The position numbers and the translations under genes are program-made. A stretch of 16,207 nt of DNA, from positions 9,778 to 25,984 of the forward strand of contig DBHR01000106.1 of NCBI GenBank assembly GCA_002296225.1. Direction: 5' to 3'. Of this stretch, positions 1 through 6,812 are shown piece by piece. This DNA is from Acidobacteria bacterium UBA823. Its GTDB lineage: Bacteria; Acidobacteriota; Vicinamibacteria; Vicinamibacterales; UBA823. How positions within the stretch are numbered: position 1 is the stretch's first letter; every line of letters begins with the position of its first letter. The notes under the pieces are model-generated. The model had not been told where the DNA came from and did not search any database. It saw only the letters and a program-made list of their open reading frames with translations.

Positions 1-1661
1 CCGGCTCGTTCCGGCTGGCCTGCCATAAACGATTCGTTGCGGTAGGGAAACGCTTCATCGCCCCCGAAGAGGTAGGACTTTCCAGTGGACTGGCTGCGAT
101 AGGGAAAGGCCGCATGGTTCCAGCCGTTCGGATGGATCGCGGGCTGGCCGAGTTGCACGGGACGTTGCATTGAGCCGCCGGCATTACCGCCGCCGACGTC
201 GATTGCCACGGTACCGTCGCTCCAGTTTGACGAGTATGCGATACCATCCTCGACCCAAACGTCGTGTATGCCGTGACCCGGCGTGTCGAGCTCAAACCGA
301 CCGACCCTGGTCGGGTTCGTCGAATCCTCAATGTTGATGATGTCGAAACGTCGGCCAGCACTGAGTGCGAAGACGTGGTTGTCGTAGATGAACACGTTGT
401 GTACACCACCGGTAAGTTGGTCGTCGTAGCGCGAGATGATTGTTACCCCGTTGAGCGGATCGGAAATGTCAATCAATACGATGCCGTTGCGGCGATTTGA
501 GGCACCTTCGCGGGAAATGACCGCGATACGCCTGTCCTGGGAAATCTTCACGTCGTTTACAGTCCGCGCGTCCACCCGTACGACGTCGATGATGCTCATG
601 TGAGCCGGGTCAGTTACGTCCCAGATGTAGGCGTGGCCGTCAGCTCCCCAAGTGCCGGTAATCGCGTAGTCACGGCCGTCTAGTCCCTCCCAGACCCAGA
701 GATCGGAGGTGTGTCGGTCCCTTACGGGGCCGTGGCCAACGACTGTGATACGTCGAGTGACGTCGCGCGGGACCACGTTGACAGTGCGTTTCGCCGCGCG
801 GCGGCCGACGGTGCCGATGACGGTGTATTGTCCCGAGCGTTCGGCTACAAAGCGTCCGTCGCTGATGACCTGCGCCGACGAGCCGGCGGCGACGATATTC
901 GGGTTCGGTTCGCCGAACACGGCGTATTGGATCGGGATGTCGTCGACGACAGCACCGTCCGCGTCTCTTGCGATGAGACTGAAGTGGACGACCTCGCCGG
1001 TGGCAGCTACGTCAACCGGCGCCGTGAGTTGGAGAGCGGCGATCGGGTTAGCTGACACGGTGATATCGAGCGAGGTAGTCACCTCCTCGGCCGAGGCAGT
1101 CACTGTCAGCCGGCCCGCTCGACGAAGGCTTAGGTGCCCGAATTTGTTTACGTCGGCAACGGCGCCGTTGCTAGTGGCGTAGGCCACGTCGACGTCATGG
1201 CGAACGACGCCGCTAGTGTCGATGATTCGCACGGCAAGTGGGACAGTGGTATCGGCATAGAACCGGTTCGGGTTGTTCTGGAAGGCGACCGTCTCAATTG
1301 GCGGGTTGGGCACTGTGACCGGAATCTCGACTTGGACGATCGCGTCGGCACGGCGGGGCGTGTCTTCGGGATCGGTCGGGACGAGGGCAACGATGACGAA
1401 TTCTCCTGGCCGATGGGCTTCGACGTGCCCCAAGGCGGTGACACTGACGCTTCGCCTGGCGCGCGAGTAATACACGACGGTGGCGTCACCGATCACCTTG
1501 CCGTCAGTATCCGTGACGATGGCAGTTAACGAGGTGCTGGTGCCGACTTCTAGCTGTAGGCGATCAGGCGTGAGCTCGAGGGTTGCAGCGCTGCGCGCGC
1601 CTTGCGCGGCGAGTGCGCTGACCGACAGGTAAAGGATTAGCGTCAAATTGAACAGCTTCAC
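1..1661 (-). CDS. Exported Ig-like / LVIVD-type beta-propeller protein (C-terminus cut by window edge)
   Basis: The minus-strand frame stays open from the start codon to the left edge, giving 553 complete codons without a stop. The N-terminus (MKLFNLTLILYLSVSALA, then AQ) is a typical Sec signal peptide with likely cleavage near residue 18. Residues about 25-300 form two or three all-beta Ig-like (Big-type) modules with phrases such as LTPDRLQLEVGTS and ARDADGAVVDDIPI. Residues about 305-553 carry propeller blades of the LVIVD kind (AYIWDVTDP, GIVLIDISDP, FDIINIEDSTNP, GIHDVWVEDG). The GTG start at 1661 is preferred because GGAGG lies 5 nt upstream of it. An in-frame ATG at 1673 overlaps that ribosome-binding site and would put charged residues before the signal peptide. 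The role is unknown; such proteins are usually extracellular or periplasmic and often bind ligands or other proteins. It sits 72 nt downstream of the dehydrogenase gene on the same strand. Confidence 0.85.
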   Translation of the reverse strand, partial: MKLFNLTLILYLSVSALAAQGARSAATLELTPDRLQLEVGTSTSLTAIVTDTDGKVIGDATVVYYSRARRSVSVTALGHVEAHRPGEFVIVALVPTDPEDTPRRADAIVQVEIPVTVPNPPIETVAFQNNPNRFYADTTVPLAVRIIDTSGVVRHDVDVAYATSNGAVADVNKFGHLSLRRAGRLTVTASAEEVTTSLDITVSANPIAALQLTAPVDVAATGEVVHFSLIARDADGAVVDDIPIQYAVFGEPNPNIVAAGSSAQVISDGRFVAERSGQYTVIGTVGRRAAKRTVNVVPRDVTRRITVVGHGPVRDRHTSDLWVWEGLDGRDYAITGTWGADGHAYIWDVTDPAHMSIIDVVRVDARTVNDVKISQDRRIAVISREGASNRRNGIVLIDISDPLNGVTIISRYDDQLTGGVHNVFIYDNHVFALSAGRRFDIINIEDSTNPTRVGRFELDTPGHGIHDVWVEDGIAYSSNWSDGTVAIDVGGGNAGGSMQRPVQLGQPAIHPNGWNHAAFPYRSQSTGKSYLFGGDEAFPYRNESFMAGQPERA

Positions 1662-1664
1662 TAG

Positions 1665-1671
1665 CTCCTCC
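1665..1671 (-). promoter_or_regulatory. Ribosome-binding site that decides the start of the propeller gene
   Basis: On the minus strand GGAGGAG lies 3 nt (5 nt from its GGAGG core) before GTG at 1661. It overlaps the ATG at 1673, so that ATG is probably not the initiator. The GTG start gives a cleaner signal peptide. Confidence 0.6.
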
Positions 1672-1733
1672 ATCCGGCCCGACGAGTTCGCTCGAGTCGT
1701 TCCCAGGATCAAGAGCGAGAAGGCAAAAGTGTA

Positions 1734-2660
1734 TCAGGCCTTATTGGCTGACGACATTTGTTCCAGCGCTAGCAATAGCGCGTGGGTCCCATGTTGGCCG
1801 TATCCTTGGGCCTGAACGGCTATGTAGAGCTGGTGGACGAGTGCTAAACCGGGCAGTGTAATCCCCATCGCCTTGGCCTCATCGAGGGCGATGCCCATGT
1901 CCTTGATGAAGTGTTCAACGAAAAAGCCGGGGTCGAAGTTTCGTTTAAGCATGCGCGGCGCGAGGTTATCGAGGGTCCAGCAAGCAGCGGCGCCACCCTG
2001 GATCGCGCCGAGCATAGTTTCAAGGTCCAGGCCAGCCTTGGAGCCGTATAGCAAGCTCTCGCAAACGCCGATCATTGTGCCGGCGATCACAATCTGGTTG
2101 CACATCTTCGCGTGCTGCCCGCTGCCTGGTCTGCCTTGGTAGATGATTTGCTTGCCGAGTGTCTCAAAGAGCGGCATTACTGCGTCGACGACGTTGTGCT
2201 CACCACCGACCATAATCGACAAGGTGGCATTTTTGGCCCCGACGTCTCCGCCTGATACCGGTGCGTCTATCGTGGAGACGTGCAACCGGGCGCCGGCCTC
2301 GGCGATCTTTCGCGCCAGGCTCGGCTGGGTTGTAGTCATGTCCACAAATATCGACCCGGCTTTCGCACCGCTGAAAAGGCCTTGATGGCCTAGGTAGACC
2401 TCGTGCACGTCGGGAGGAAAGCCGACAATTGTGATGACGACGTCTGACTGTTCGGCCACGGCCTTGGGAGAATCGGCCCAGACGGCACCCCGGTCAATGA
2501 GAGGCTGCGTTTTTAACTGTGTTCGAGAATGCACGGTGACTGGGTGGCCTTTGGCCAGCACATGGCCGCACATCGAGAGGCCCATGACGCCGGTGCCTAC
2601 CCATCCAATGCGGGTCGTCGAGGAGACAGGGGGGTGGGTGGGGTTTGGATTCTTAGGCAT
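1734..2660 (-). CDS. NAD(P)-dependent beta-hydroxyacid dehydrogenase (3-hydroxyisobutyrate dehydrogenase / tartronate-semialdehyde reductase family)
   Basis: The protein is 308 aa, the usual size for the family. It has an N-terminal Rossmann motif GWVGTGVMG (19-27), the substrate-binding DAPVSGG (132-138), the catalytic-lysine segment GSGQHAKMCNQ (179-189, Lys185 and Asn188) and the conserved second lysine in FIKDMGIALDEA (251-262). These enzymes reversibly oxidise short beta-hydroxyacids such as 3-hydroxyisobutyrate, glycerate or succinic-semialdehyde-type substrates in the cytoplasm. The substrate cannot be fixed from sequence. Arg46 at the end of the second beta strand (HSRT) hints at NADP preference, which is an inference. 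The start is the only ATG before the Rossmann fold, and no clear Shine-Dalgarno sequence precedes it. The 13 residues before the fold are Pro-rich and may be a tail. The gene diverges from the hom operon. Confidence 0.9.
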   Translation of the reverse strand: MPKNPNPTHPPVSSTTRIGWVGTGVMGLSMCGHVLAKGHPVTVHSRTQLKTQPLIDRGAVWADSPKAVAEQSDVVITIVGFPPDVHEVYLGHQGLFSGAKAGSIFVDMTTTQPSLARKIAEAGARLHVSTIDAPVSGGDVGAKNATLSIMVGGEHNVVDAVMPLFETLGKQIIYQGRPGSGQHAKMCNQIVIAGTMIGVCESLLYGSKAGLDLETMLGAIQGGAAACWTLDNLAPRMLKRNFDPGFFVEHFIKDMGIALDEAKAMGITLPGLALVHQLYIAVQAQGYGQHGTHALLLALEQMSSANKA

Positions 2661-2667
2661 CTGCTAC

Positions 2668-2696
2668 AGGAAAGCCGAAGGTCGGATCGGTGTCAA
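2668..2696 (-). promoter_or_regulatory. Possible promoter for the hydroxyacid dehydrogenase gene
   Basis: On the minus strand a perfect TTGACA (2691-2696) is followed after 17 nt by TTTCCT (2668-2673), a poor -10 box (3 of 6). If it is used, transcription would begin at or next to the ATG at 2660, giving an almost leaderless mRNA. That would fit the missing Shine-Dalgarno sequence. Confidence 0.3.
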
Positions 2697-2711
2697 GTGT
2701 GGCGTTGTCGT

Positions 2712-2740
2712 TTGACTTGCGTAGCCCGACAAGAAAGAAT
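2712..2740 (+). promoter_or_regulatory. Sigma70-like promoter of the hom-thrC-lysC-asd operon
   Basis: TTGACT (2712-2717, 5 of 6 to consensus), a spacer of exactly 17 nt, then AAGAAT (2735-2740, 4 of 6). Transcription would start near 2747, leaving about 275 nt of leader RNA before hom. The box lies back to back with the minus-strand TTGACA at 2691-2696. Confidence 0.6.
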
Positions 2741-2783
2741 ATATCGTTTGGTCGGCGATAAACTGGCTGGCCAGGAACACAGG

Positions 2784-2921
2784 ATGAATTTAAGCCGTAT
2801 TTGCTGCGCCACGACGCTGGCCTTTACCCTCCGGGGGTCGAACCACGCGACTGGGGGCCCGACGACGTGGATGAACGTCATCAGGACCCGCATGCGAGTG
2901 CGGATCTGCAGGGTGATGTAG
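2784..2921 (+). CDS. Putative attenuator leader peptide, 45 aa, Thr-containing
   Basis: ATG at 2784 follows AGGA (2773-2776) by 7 nt and runs 45 codons to TAG at 2919-2921. Seven codons are Thr (residues 10, 11, 15, 23, 27, 28, 35), including two adjacent pairs of ACG. The operon product is threonine, so stalling on Thr codons is the natural model. A ribosome stalled at codons 27-28 or 35 would leave the antiterminator arm at 2911-2923 free, while one reaching the stop codon would cover it. Against this, Thr is less dense than in textbook leaders, and Arg is equally frequent (seven codons, five in the last dozen), so the sensed amino acid is uncertain. The ORF may also be chance, as no homolog was checked. 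Confidence 0.45.
   Translation: MNLSRICCATTLAFTLRGSNHATGGPTTWMNVIRTRMRVRICRVM
2888..2903 (+). promoter_or_regulatory. Small leader hairpin (possible pause hairpin)
   Basis: CCGCA (2888-2892) pairs with TGCGG (2899-2903) around a 6-nt loop, just upstream of the antiterminator arm and immediately after the last Thr codon of the leader ORF. It is short and could be chance. Confidence 0.3.
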
Positions 2922-2963
2922 CCAAAATTTTCAGAGCGATAACGAAATTTGAGGCCATCATCC
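2911..2963 (+). promoter_or_regulatory. Predicted antiterminator helix
   Basis: GGGTGATG (2911-2918) pairs with CATCATCC (2956-2963), with one G-U pair. After a 2-nt bulge (TA), GCC (2921-2923) pairs with GGC (2953-2955). The total is 11 bp with a 29-nt loop. The 3' arm is the same segment that forms the 5' arm of the terminator, so the two structures exclude each other. The 5' arm contains the leader ORF stop codon. Confidence 0.55.
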
Positions 2964-2988
2964 GAAAGCGGGTGGTGGCCTTTTTTTT
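2952..2988 (+). terminator. Rho-independent terminator / attenuator upstream of hom
   Basis: AGGCCATCATCC (2952-2963) pairs along all 12 positions (two of them G-U) with GGGTGGTGGCCT (2970-2981) around the loop GAAAGC, followed at once by eight Ts (2981-2988). This is a strong intrinsic terminator shape. It lies after the operon promoter and only 34 nt before the hom ATG, so it can only act as an attenuator, or as the end of a short leader transcript. Confidence 0.85.
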
Positions 2989-3022
2989 AAGTGGTGCAGG
3001 TGTGATAACCAATAGCGAGCTG

Positions 3023-4246
3023 ATGACTCCGCTGCGCGTGGCGATCGTCGGGTTCGGCACCGTAGGCCGATCAGTGGCCCGGATTCTGATTCACGGAGTG
3101 TCGGGCCTTCGACTGACCCGTGTATTCAACCGAAACGTCAACCGGAAACGGGTAGACTGGGTGCCGGCCTCGGTTAGCTGGACTGAAACGATTGATGATG
3201 TGTTTTCGCCTGACGTGGATGTGGTCGTGGAATTGGTAGGCGGAACCGACCCGGCATTTGGGTGGATGCGGCGGGCGCTTTCAAAGGGAAAGTCGGTGGT
3301 CACGGCGAACAAGCAGGTGATGGCCCGTCACGGGCTCGAGTTGTTTGAGTTGGCGCGGGCCAATGGCGCGCAACTGGGGTTCGAAGCTTCCGTCGCCGGT
3401 GGTATTCCGGTCATCCGGGGGATCCAGGAAGGCTTAGGGGGCGATGAACTGATTCGGGTTCAGGGTGTCCTGAACGGTACTTGCAACTATATTCTGTCAG
3501 AGATGGCGTCTTCGGTCGTTTCGTTCGAGACCGTGTTAGCTGACGCCCAGGCTCGGGGCTATGCTGAGGCTGACCCGGCGGTCGACTTAGATGGATTCGA
3601 CGCCCAAGCTAAGCTCGCAATCCTATCGGCGGTTGGCCTTCGACGCCGCGTTGAGCCAACTACGATCCCCTGCCGTTCCATTCGGGGATTGGTAACCGCG
3701 GACTTCGACGCGGCACGTGAACTCGGTCGCGCTATCCGTCAAGTGTCGGTGGCCGAAAGGGTTAAGAATGGGAGCGGCGTGCGGGCGGCAGTGGGCCCGG
3801 CGATGGTTAGGCTTGACTCGCGCCTCGCGCAGGTCGCCGGCAGCGAGAACGTCGTGGTTGTGGATGGGGTCCGCGGCGGACAAACCGCGTTCGTGGGTCA
3901 GGGAGCCGGTGGGGACCCCACTGCGGTCGCGGTTGTATCGGACCTGCTCGCGATCGCTTCGGGAAACAGCCGCATGATCACTCACGCATTCCCAGTGGTG
4001 GGGAGCGACCATCGGGTGGTAGAGATGGGGGCTCAGCCGCATTATCTCCGTGCGGCTGGAGGCGACGAGGCCGAACGTCGGCTGACGGAGTTCGGCGTCG
4101 TCGGTGCGCAGAGGCTTGATGCTGTAGACAATGAGCTGTTAATGGTGACGGATCCGTGCACGACGGAGGCTATCGAAAAGTCGATGAATAAGTTGACGAA
4201 CGATGAGGCGGTGCGAGTCTTGGCGGCACTGCCATTGGTCGACTAG
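3023..4246 (+). CDS. hom: Homoserine dehydrogenase
   Basis: Reduces L-aspartate 4-semialdehyde to L-homoserine with NAD(P)H, the branch point to threonine and methionine. The 407-aa product has the Rossmann motif VGFGTVG (9-15), LVGG (71-74), VTANK (93-97), the signature FEASVAGGIP (120-129), GVLNGTCNYIL (148-158), the catalytic core AVDLDGFDAQAKLAIL (186-201, Lys197) and GQGAGGDPTA (292-301). The C-terminal 70 residues look like a shortened ACT domain (YLRA at 341-344, then AERRLTEFGV) lacking the usual DxPGVL ligand loop, so allosteric control may be lost. The ATG at 3023 is chosen because the family starts there. The frame is open upstream to 2801, but an earlier start would place the terminator inside the gene. 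An in-frame GTG at 3002 is the main alternative. No strong Shine-Dalgarno sequence is seen. Confidence 0.95.
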   Translation: MTPLRVAIVGFGTVGRSVARILIHGVSGLRLTRVFNRNVNRKRVDWVPASVSWTETIDDVFSPDVDVVVELVGGTDPAFGWMRRALSKGKSVVTANKQVMARHGLELFELARANGAQLGFEASVAGGIPVIRGIQEGLGGDELIRVQGVLNGTCNYILSEMASSVVSFETVLADAQARGYAEADPAVDLDGFDAQAKLAILSAVGLRRRVEPTTIPCRSIRGLVTADFDAARELGRAIRQVSVAERVKNGSGVRAAVGPAMVRLDSRLAQVAGSENVVVVDGVRGGQTAFVGQGAGGDPTAVAVVSDLLAIASGNSRMITHAFPVVGSDHRVVEMGAQPHYLRAAGGDEAERRLTEFGVVGAQRLDAVDNELLMVTDPCTTEAIEKSMNKLTNDEAVRVLAALPLVD

Positions 4247-4261
4247 ACGCAAGGAATATTG

Positions 4262-5533
4262 ATGAGCTTTTTCAGCGGGTTGCGATGTCACCTGTGCGGT
4301 ACGGCATTTCCTGGCGAGGCACTCTTCGTTTGCGACCAATGTCTCGGTCCGCTTGAAGCCACGTATGACTACGAGGGCGTCAAGGGTGTCCTGACCCGAG
4401 AAATGGTGGAGAGCCGGCCCGAAAACCTCTGGCGGTATCGGGAGTTGCTGCCAATCGAAGGGACACCGCGTGCGGGGCTGAACTCTGGCTTTACGCCGCT
4501 GATTAAGGCTGACCGGTTGGCCCGTGAGGTGGGTTTGAGCCAGCTTTACTTGAAAGACGACTCAGTTAATCATCCGACCTTGTCCTACAAGGATCGGGTG
4601 GTGTCGGTGGCGGCTACACGCGCCGTTGAGTTGGGGTTCGCCGTGTTCGGTTGTGCATCCACTGGGAATCTTGGAAACAGCGTTTCGGCGCATGCGGCGC
4701 AGCTCGGCCTCGAGTGCTACGTGTTCATTCCTAACTCGCTTGAGCGGGGCAAAGTGATTGGGACGACGATTACGAACGCGCACGTTATTGCGATCGACGG
4801 CAGCTACGACGACGTGAATCGATTGTGCACCCAGATGGCCGATCGGAACGGCTGGGCATTTGCAAACATTAATCTTCGCAGCTATTACGCGGAAGGCGCC
4901 AAGACGATGGCCTTCGAAGTGGCTGAGCAACTCGGCTGGACATTTCCAAAACATTTCGTTTCGCCAGTTGCCGGTGGAACACTCCTACCGCGGATCGGCC
5001 GGGGATTCAGGGAGTTGCGGAAGATCGGCCTGGTCGATGCGGAGATGCCGAAGATCCATGCTGCGCAGGCTGCCGGATGTGCGCCCGTCGTGCATGCCCT
5101 CAAAGAAGGCCTTGATTATCCCGAACCGGTCAAGCCAGAGACCATCGCTAAGTCGATCGCAATCGGGAATCCCGCGGACGGCTTTCAAGTGTTGGAAACG
5201 GTGCGCGAGACCGGTGGTTCAGGTGCGATGGTGAATGACGAGCAGATTGTCGACGCGATTAAATTGCTCGCGCGCACCGAAGGGATCTTTACCGAGCCGG
5301 CCGGAGGGACGACTTTGGCGGCAACCCTAGTGCTCGTCAAAGAGGGGGTGATAGACCCAGATGACTCCGTGGTTCTAGCTATTACGGGTAACGGTTACAA
5401 GACATCCGACGCAGTGTCCGACTGGGTAACTACCCCGGTTCAACTTGGCCGATCGCTAAAGGAGTTCGAAGCCTATCTGGGGTCGAGGCCAATGGAAGCA
5501 ACACGAAAACCACCGACGCACGATAAAGGCTGA
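4262..5533 (+). CDS. thrC: Threonine synthase (zinc-ribbon, PLP-dependent)
   Basis: Converts O-phospho-L-homoserine to L-threonine with pyridoxal phosphate. The 423-aa product begins with a four-cysteine zinc-ribbon-like module (Cys9, Cys12, Cys24, Cys27) as in archaeal and some bacterial threonine synthases. The fold-type II PLP core follows: SGFTPL (75-80), the PLP lysine in HPTLSYKDR (Lys110), CASTGNLGNSVSAHA (131-145), a glycine-rich phosphate loop SPVAGGT (234-240) and ITGNGYK (374-380). ATG at 4262 is preferred over TTG at 4259 because AAGGAA (4251-4256) is then 5 nt away rather than 2. The gene starts 15 nt after hom, in the same operon. Its phosphohomoserine substrate needs a homoserine kinase, which is not in this window. 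Confidence 0.95.
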   Translation: MSFFSGLRCHLCGTAFPGEALFVCDQCLGPLEATYDYEGVKGVLTREMVESRPENLWRYRELLPIEGTPRAGLNSGFTPLIKADRLAREVGLSQLYLKDDSVNHPTLSYKDRVVSVAATRAVELGFAVFGCASTGNLGNSVSAHAAQLGLECYVFIPNSLERGKVIGTTITNAHVIAIDGSYDDVNRLCTQMADRNGWAFANINLRSYYAEGAKTMAFEVAEQLGWTFPKHFVSPVAGGTLLPRIGRGFRELRKIGLVDAEMPKIHAAQAAGCAPVVHALKEGLDYPEPVKPETIAKSIAIGNPADGFQVLETVRETGGSGAMVNDEQIVDAIKLLARTEGIFTEPAGGTTLAATLVLVKEGVIDPDDSVVLAITGNGYKTSDAVSDWVTTPVQLGRSLKEFEAYLGSRPMEATRKPPTHDKG

Positions 5534-5541
5534 GAAACGAC

Positions 5542-6783
5542 ATGAACGGGCAAGTTGATTATTCGGAGGTCGTCCAGGCCGAGGGCCATCTTATCGACTC
5601 GAACCTGTTGAACGTAATCTTCGACAAGGTGATCGAACGGGGTGGGGCGTTCGAGGTCCAGAGTTTTACGATCGGCCGGACCAACCACGACATGTCACGG
5701 TTAAGGCTTAAGGTAACGGCGGATAGCGAAGGCGCGCTGCGGCATCTACTCGAGGACTTGGTGCCGTTCGGTTGTCATCCACTGCCAGAACGGGACGCGC
5801 AGTTACTGCCGGCCCCGTCGGATGGTTGCGTCGCCACCGATTTTTACTCGACGACGAACCAGCGCACCAGAATACGACATCAAGGCCACTGGGTGGACGT
5901 TGAAGGGCAACGCATGGACGCGGTCATTGTTGTGGACAAGGAGAGCGTGGCGTGCCGAAAACTACGGGATGTGCGGGCCGGTGAGATGGTGGTGTGCGGC
6001 ACGGCCGGAGTCCGGGTTGTGCCCGAGTTTCGTGAGCGCGATCGTTCAGGCTTCGCATTCATGACGAACGACATTTCGTCGGAACGACGTGTCGAAGTCT
6101 CTGTCGGGAAGGTCGCCAACATGATGCACGAGGTCCGAGAGGCGGGTGGCCGAATCGTTGCCGTCGCAGGGCCGCTCATAGTGCACACAGGCGGGGTCGG
6201 GTATTTCAGCGAAATCATCCGGTTGGGTTACGTGGACGCCGTTCTTGCGGGCAACGCGCTCGCTGTGCACGACGCGGAGCTGGCCATGTTCGGGACGTCC
6301 CTCGGTGTCGATCTTGAATCTGGTGCTACGGTCGAGGACGGCCACCGAAATCACATGCGAGCCATCAATGCGGTGAACTCAGCTGGGGGACTTTCCTCGG
6401 CTGTAGGGAAGAGCGTGCTGACCTCTGGAATCATGTATGAGTGCGTGAAGCACGCGGTGAATTTTGTCCTGGCAGGCAGCATCCGTGACGACGGACCTTT
6501 GCTTGATACGGTGATGGACCTTAAGGTGGCTCAGGAGTTGTACGCGGAGCAACTGAAGGATGTCTCGATGGTTGTGATGCTTGCATCAATGCTGCATAGC
6601 ATCGGTGTTGGCAATATGCTGCCGGCATGGGTACGGGTGGTCTGCGTCGACATCAATCCGGCCGTCGTTACAAAGTTGGCCGACAGAGGGTCTTCCCAGA
6701 CTGCGGGGATCGTCACGGATGTGGGGTTGTTTCTACATCAACTCGCAGGAAGGCTGGGCGAGATCAGCCGGTCCCGCCAGTGA
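5542..6783 (+). CDS. LOR/SDH-domain protein of the TIGR00300 type (possible ornithine cyclodeaminase-like)
   Basis: The 413-aa product matches by eye the family with an N-terminal LOR/SDH domain (residues about 8-105, with EGHLIDSNLLN) and an NAD-binding C-terminal domain, marked here by AGPLIVHTGG (209-218), AGNALAVHDAE (236-246) and FVLAGSIRDDGPL (308-320). Relatives include archaeal ornithine cyclodeaminase and the C-terminal half of the cyanobacterial arginine-catabolism enzyme ArgZ/AgrE; many members are uncharacterised. Here it lies between thrC (8-nt gap) and lysC (29-nt gap), so a role tied to aspartate-family or lysine/ornithine metabolism is possible, but the substrate cannot be told from sequence. 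The ATG at 5542 has only weak GAGAAA upstream; close spacing suggests translation coupled to thrC. The family call is fairly sure, the activity is not. Confidence 0.8.
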   Translation: MNGQVDYSEVVQAEGHLIDSNLLNVIFDKVIERGGAFEVQSFTIGRTNHDMSRLRLKVTADSEGALRHLLEDLVPFGCHPLPERDAQLLPAPSDGCVATDFYSTTNQRTRIRHQGHWVDVEGQRMDAVIVVDKESVACRKLRDVRAGEMVVCGTAGVRVVPEFRERDRSGFAFMTNDISSERRVEVSVGKVANMMHEVREAGGRIVAVAGPLIVHTGGVGYFSEIIRLGYVDAVLAGNALAVHDAELAMFGTSLGVDLESGATVEDGHRNHMRAINAVNSAGGLSSAVGKSVLTSGIMYECVKHAVNFVLAGSIRDDGPLLDTVMDLKVAQELYAEQLKDVSMVVMLASMLHSIGVGNMLPAWVRVVCVDINPAVVTKLADRGSSQTAGIVTDVGLFLHQLAGRLGEISRSRQ

Positions 6784-6812
6784 ATCCGGCGTGGCCACGT
6801 GTGGAGTAGGGC

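Larger units (their letters stand above)
2747..3022 (+). promoter_or_regulatory. Attenuator-type leader RNA of the hom operon
   Basis: This is the 362-nt gap between the dehydrogenase and hom, excluding the promoter. It contains a short ORF (2784-2921), a small hairpin (2888-2892 with 2899-2903), and two mutually exclusive structures: an antiterminator (2911-2923 with 2953-2963) and an intrinsic terminator (2952-2988). The layout matches ribosome-mediated attenuation known from biosynthetic operons of other bacteria. That this leader works so is inferred. No known riboswitch consensus or T-box motif was recognised. Confidence 0.6.

Noticed and set aside
709..1529. Several plus-strand ORFs of 110-160 codons
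   Set aside because: They lie opposite the continuous minus-strand frame of the Ig/propeller protein, which has a signal peptide, recognisable repeats and a ribosome-binding site. The plus-strand translations show no family motif.
2747..2990. Known riboswitch (SAM, lysine) or T-box leader before hom
   Set aside because: I found no recognisable SAM-I, lysine-aptamer or T-box consensus. The short ORF with alternative hairpins explains the region better, but a covariance-model search was not possible.
3623..4042. Minus-strand ORF of 139 codons inside hom
   Set aside because: It is fully covered by strongly conserved Hom sequence on the plus strand and has no motif of its own.
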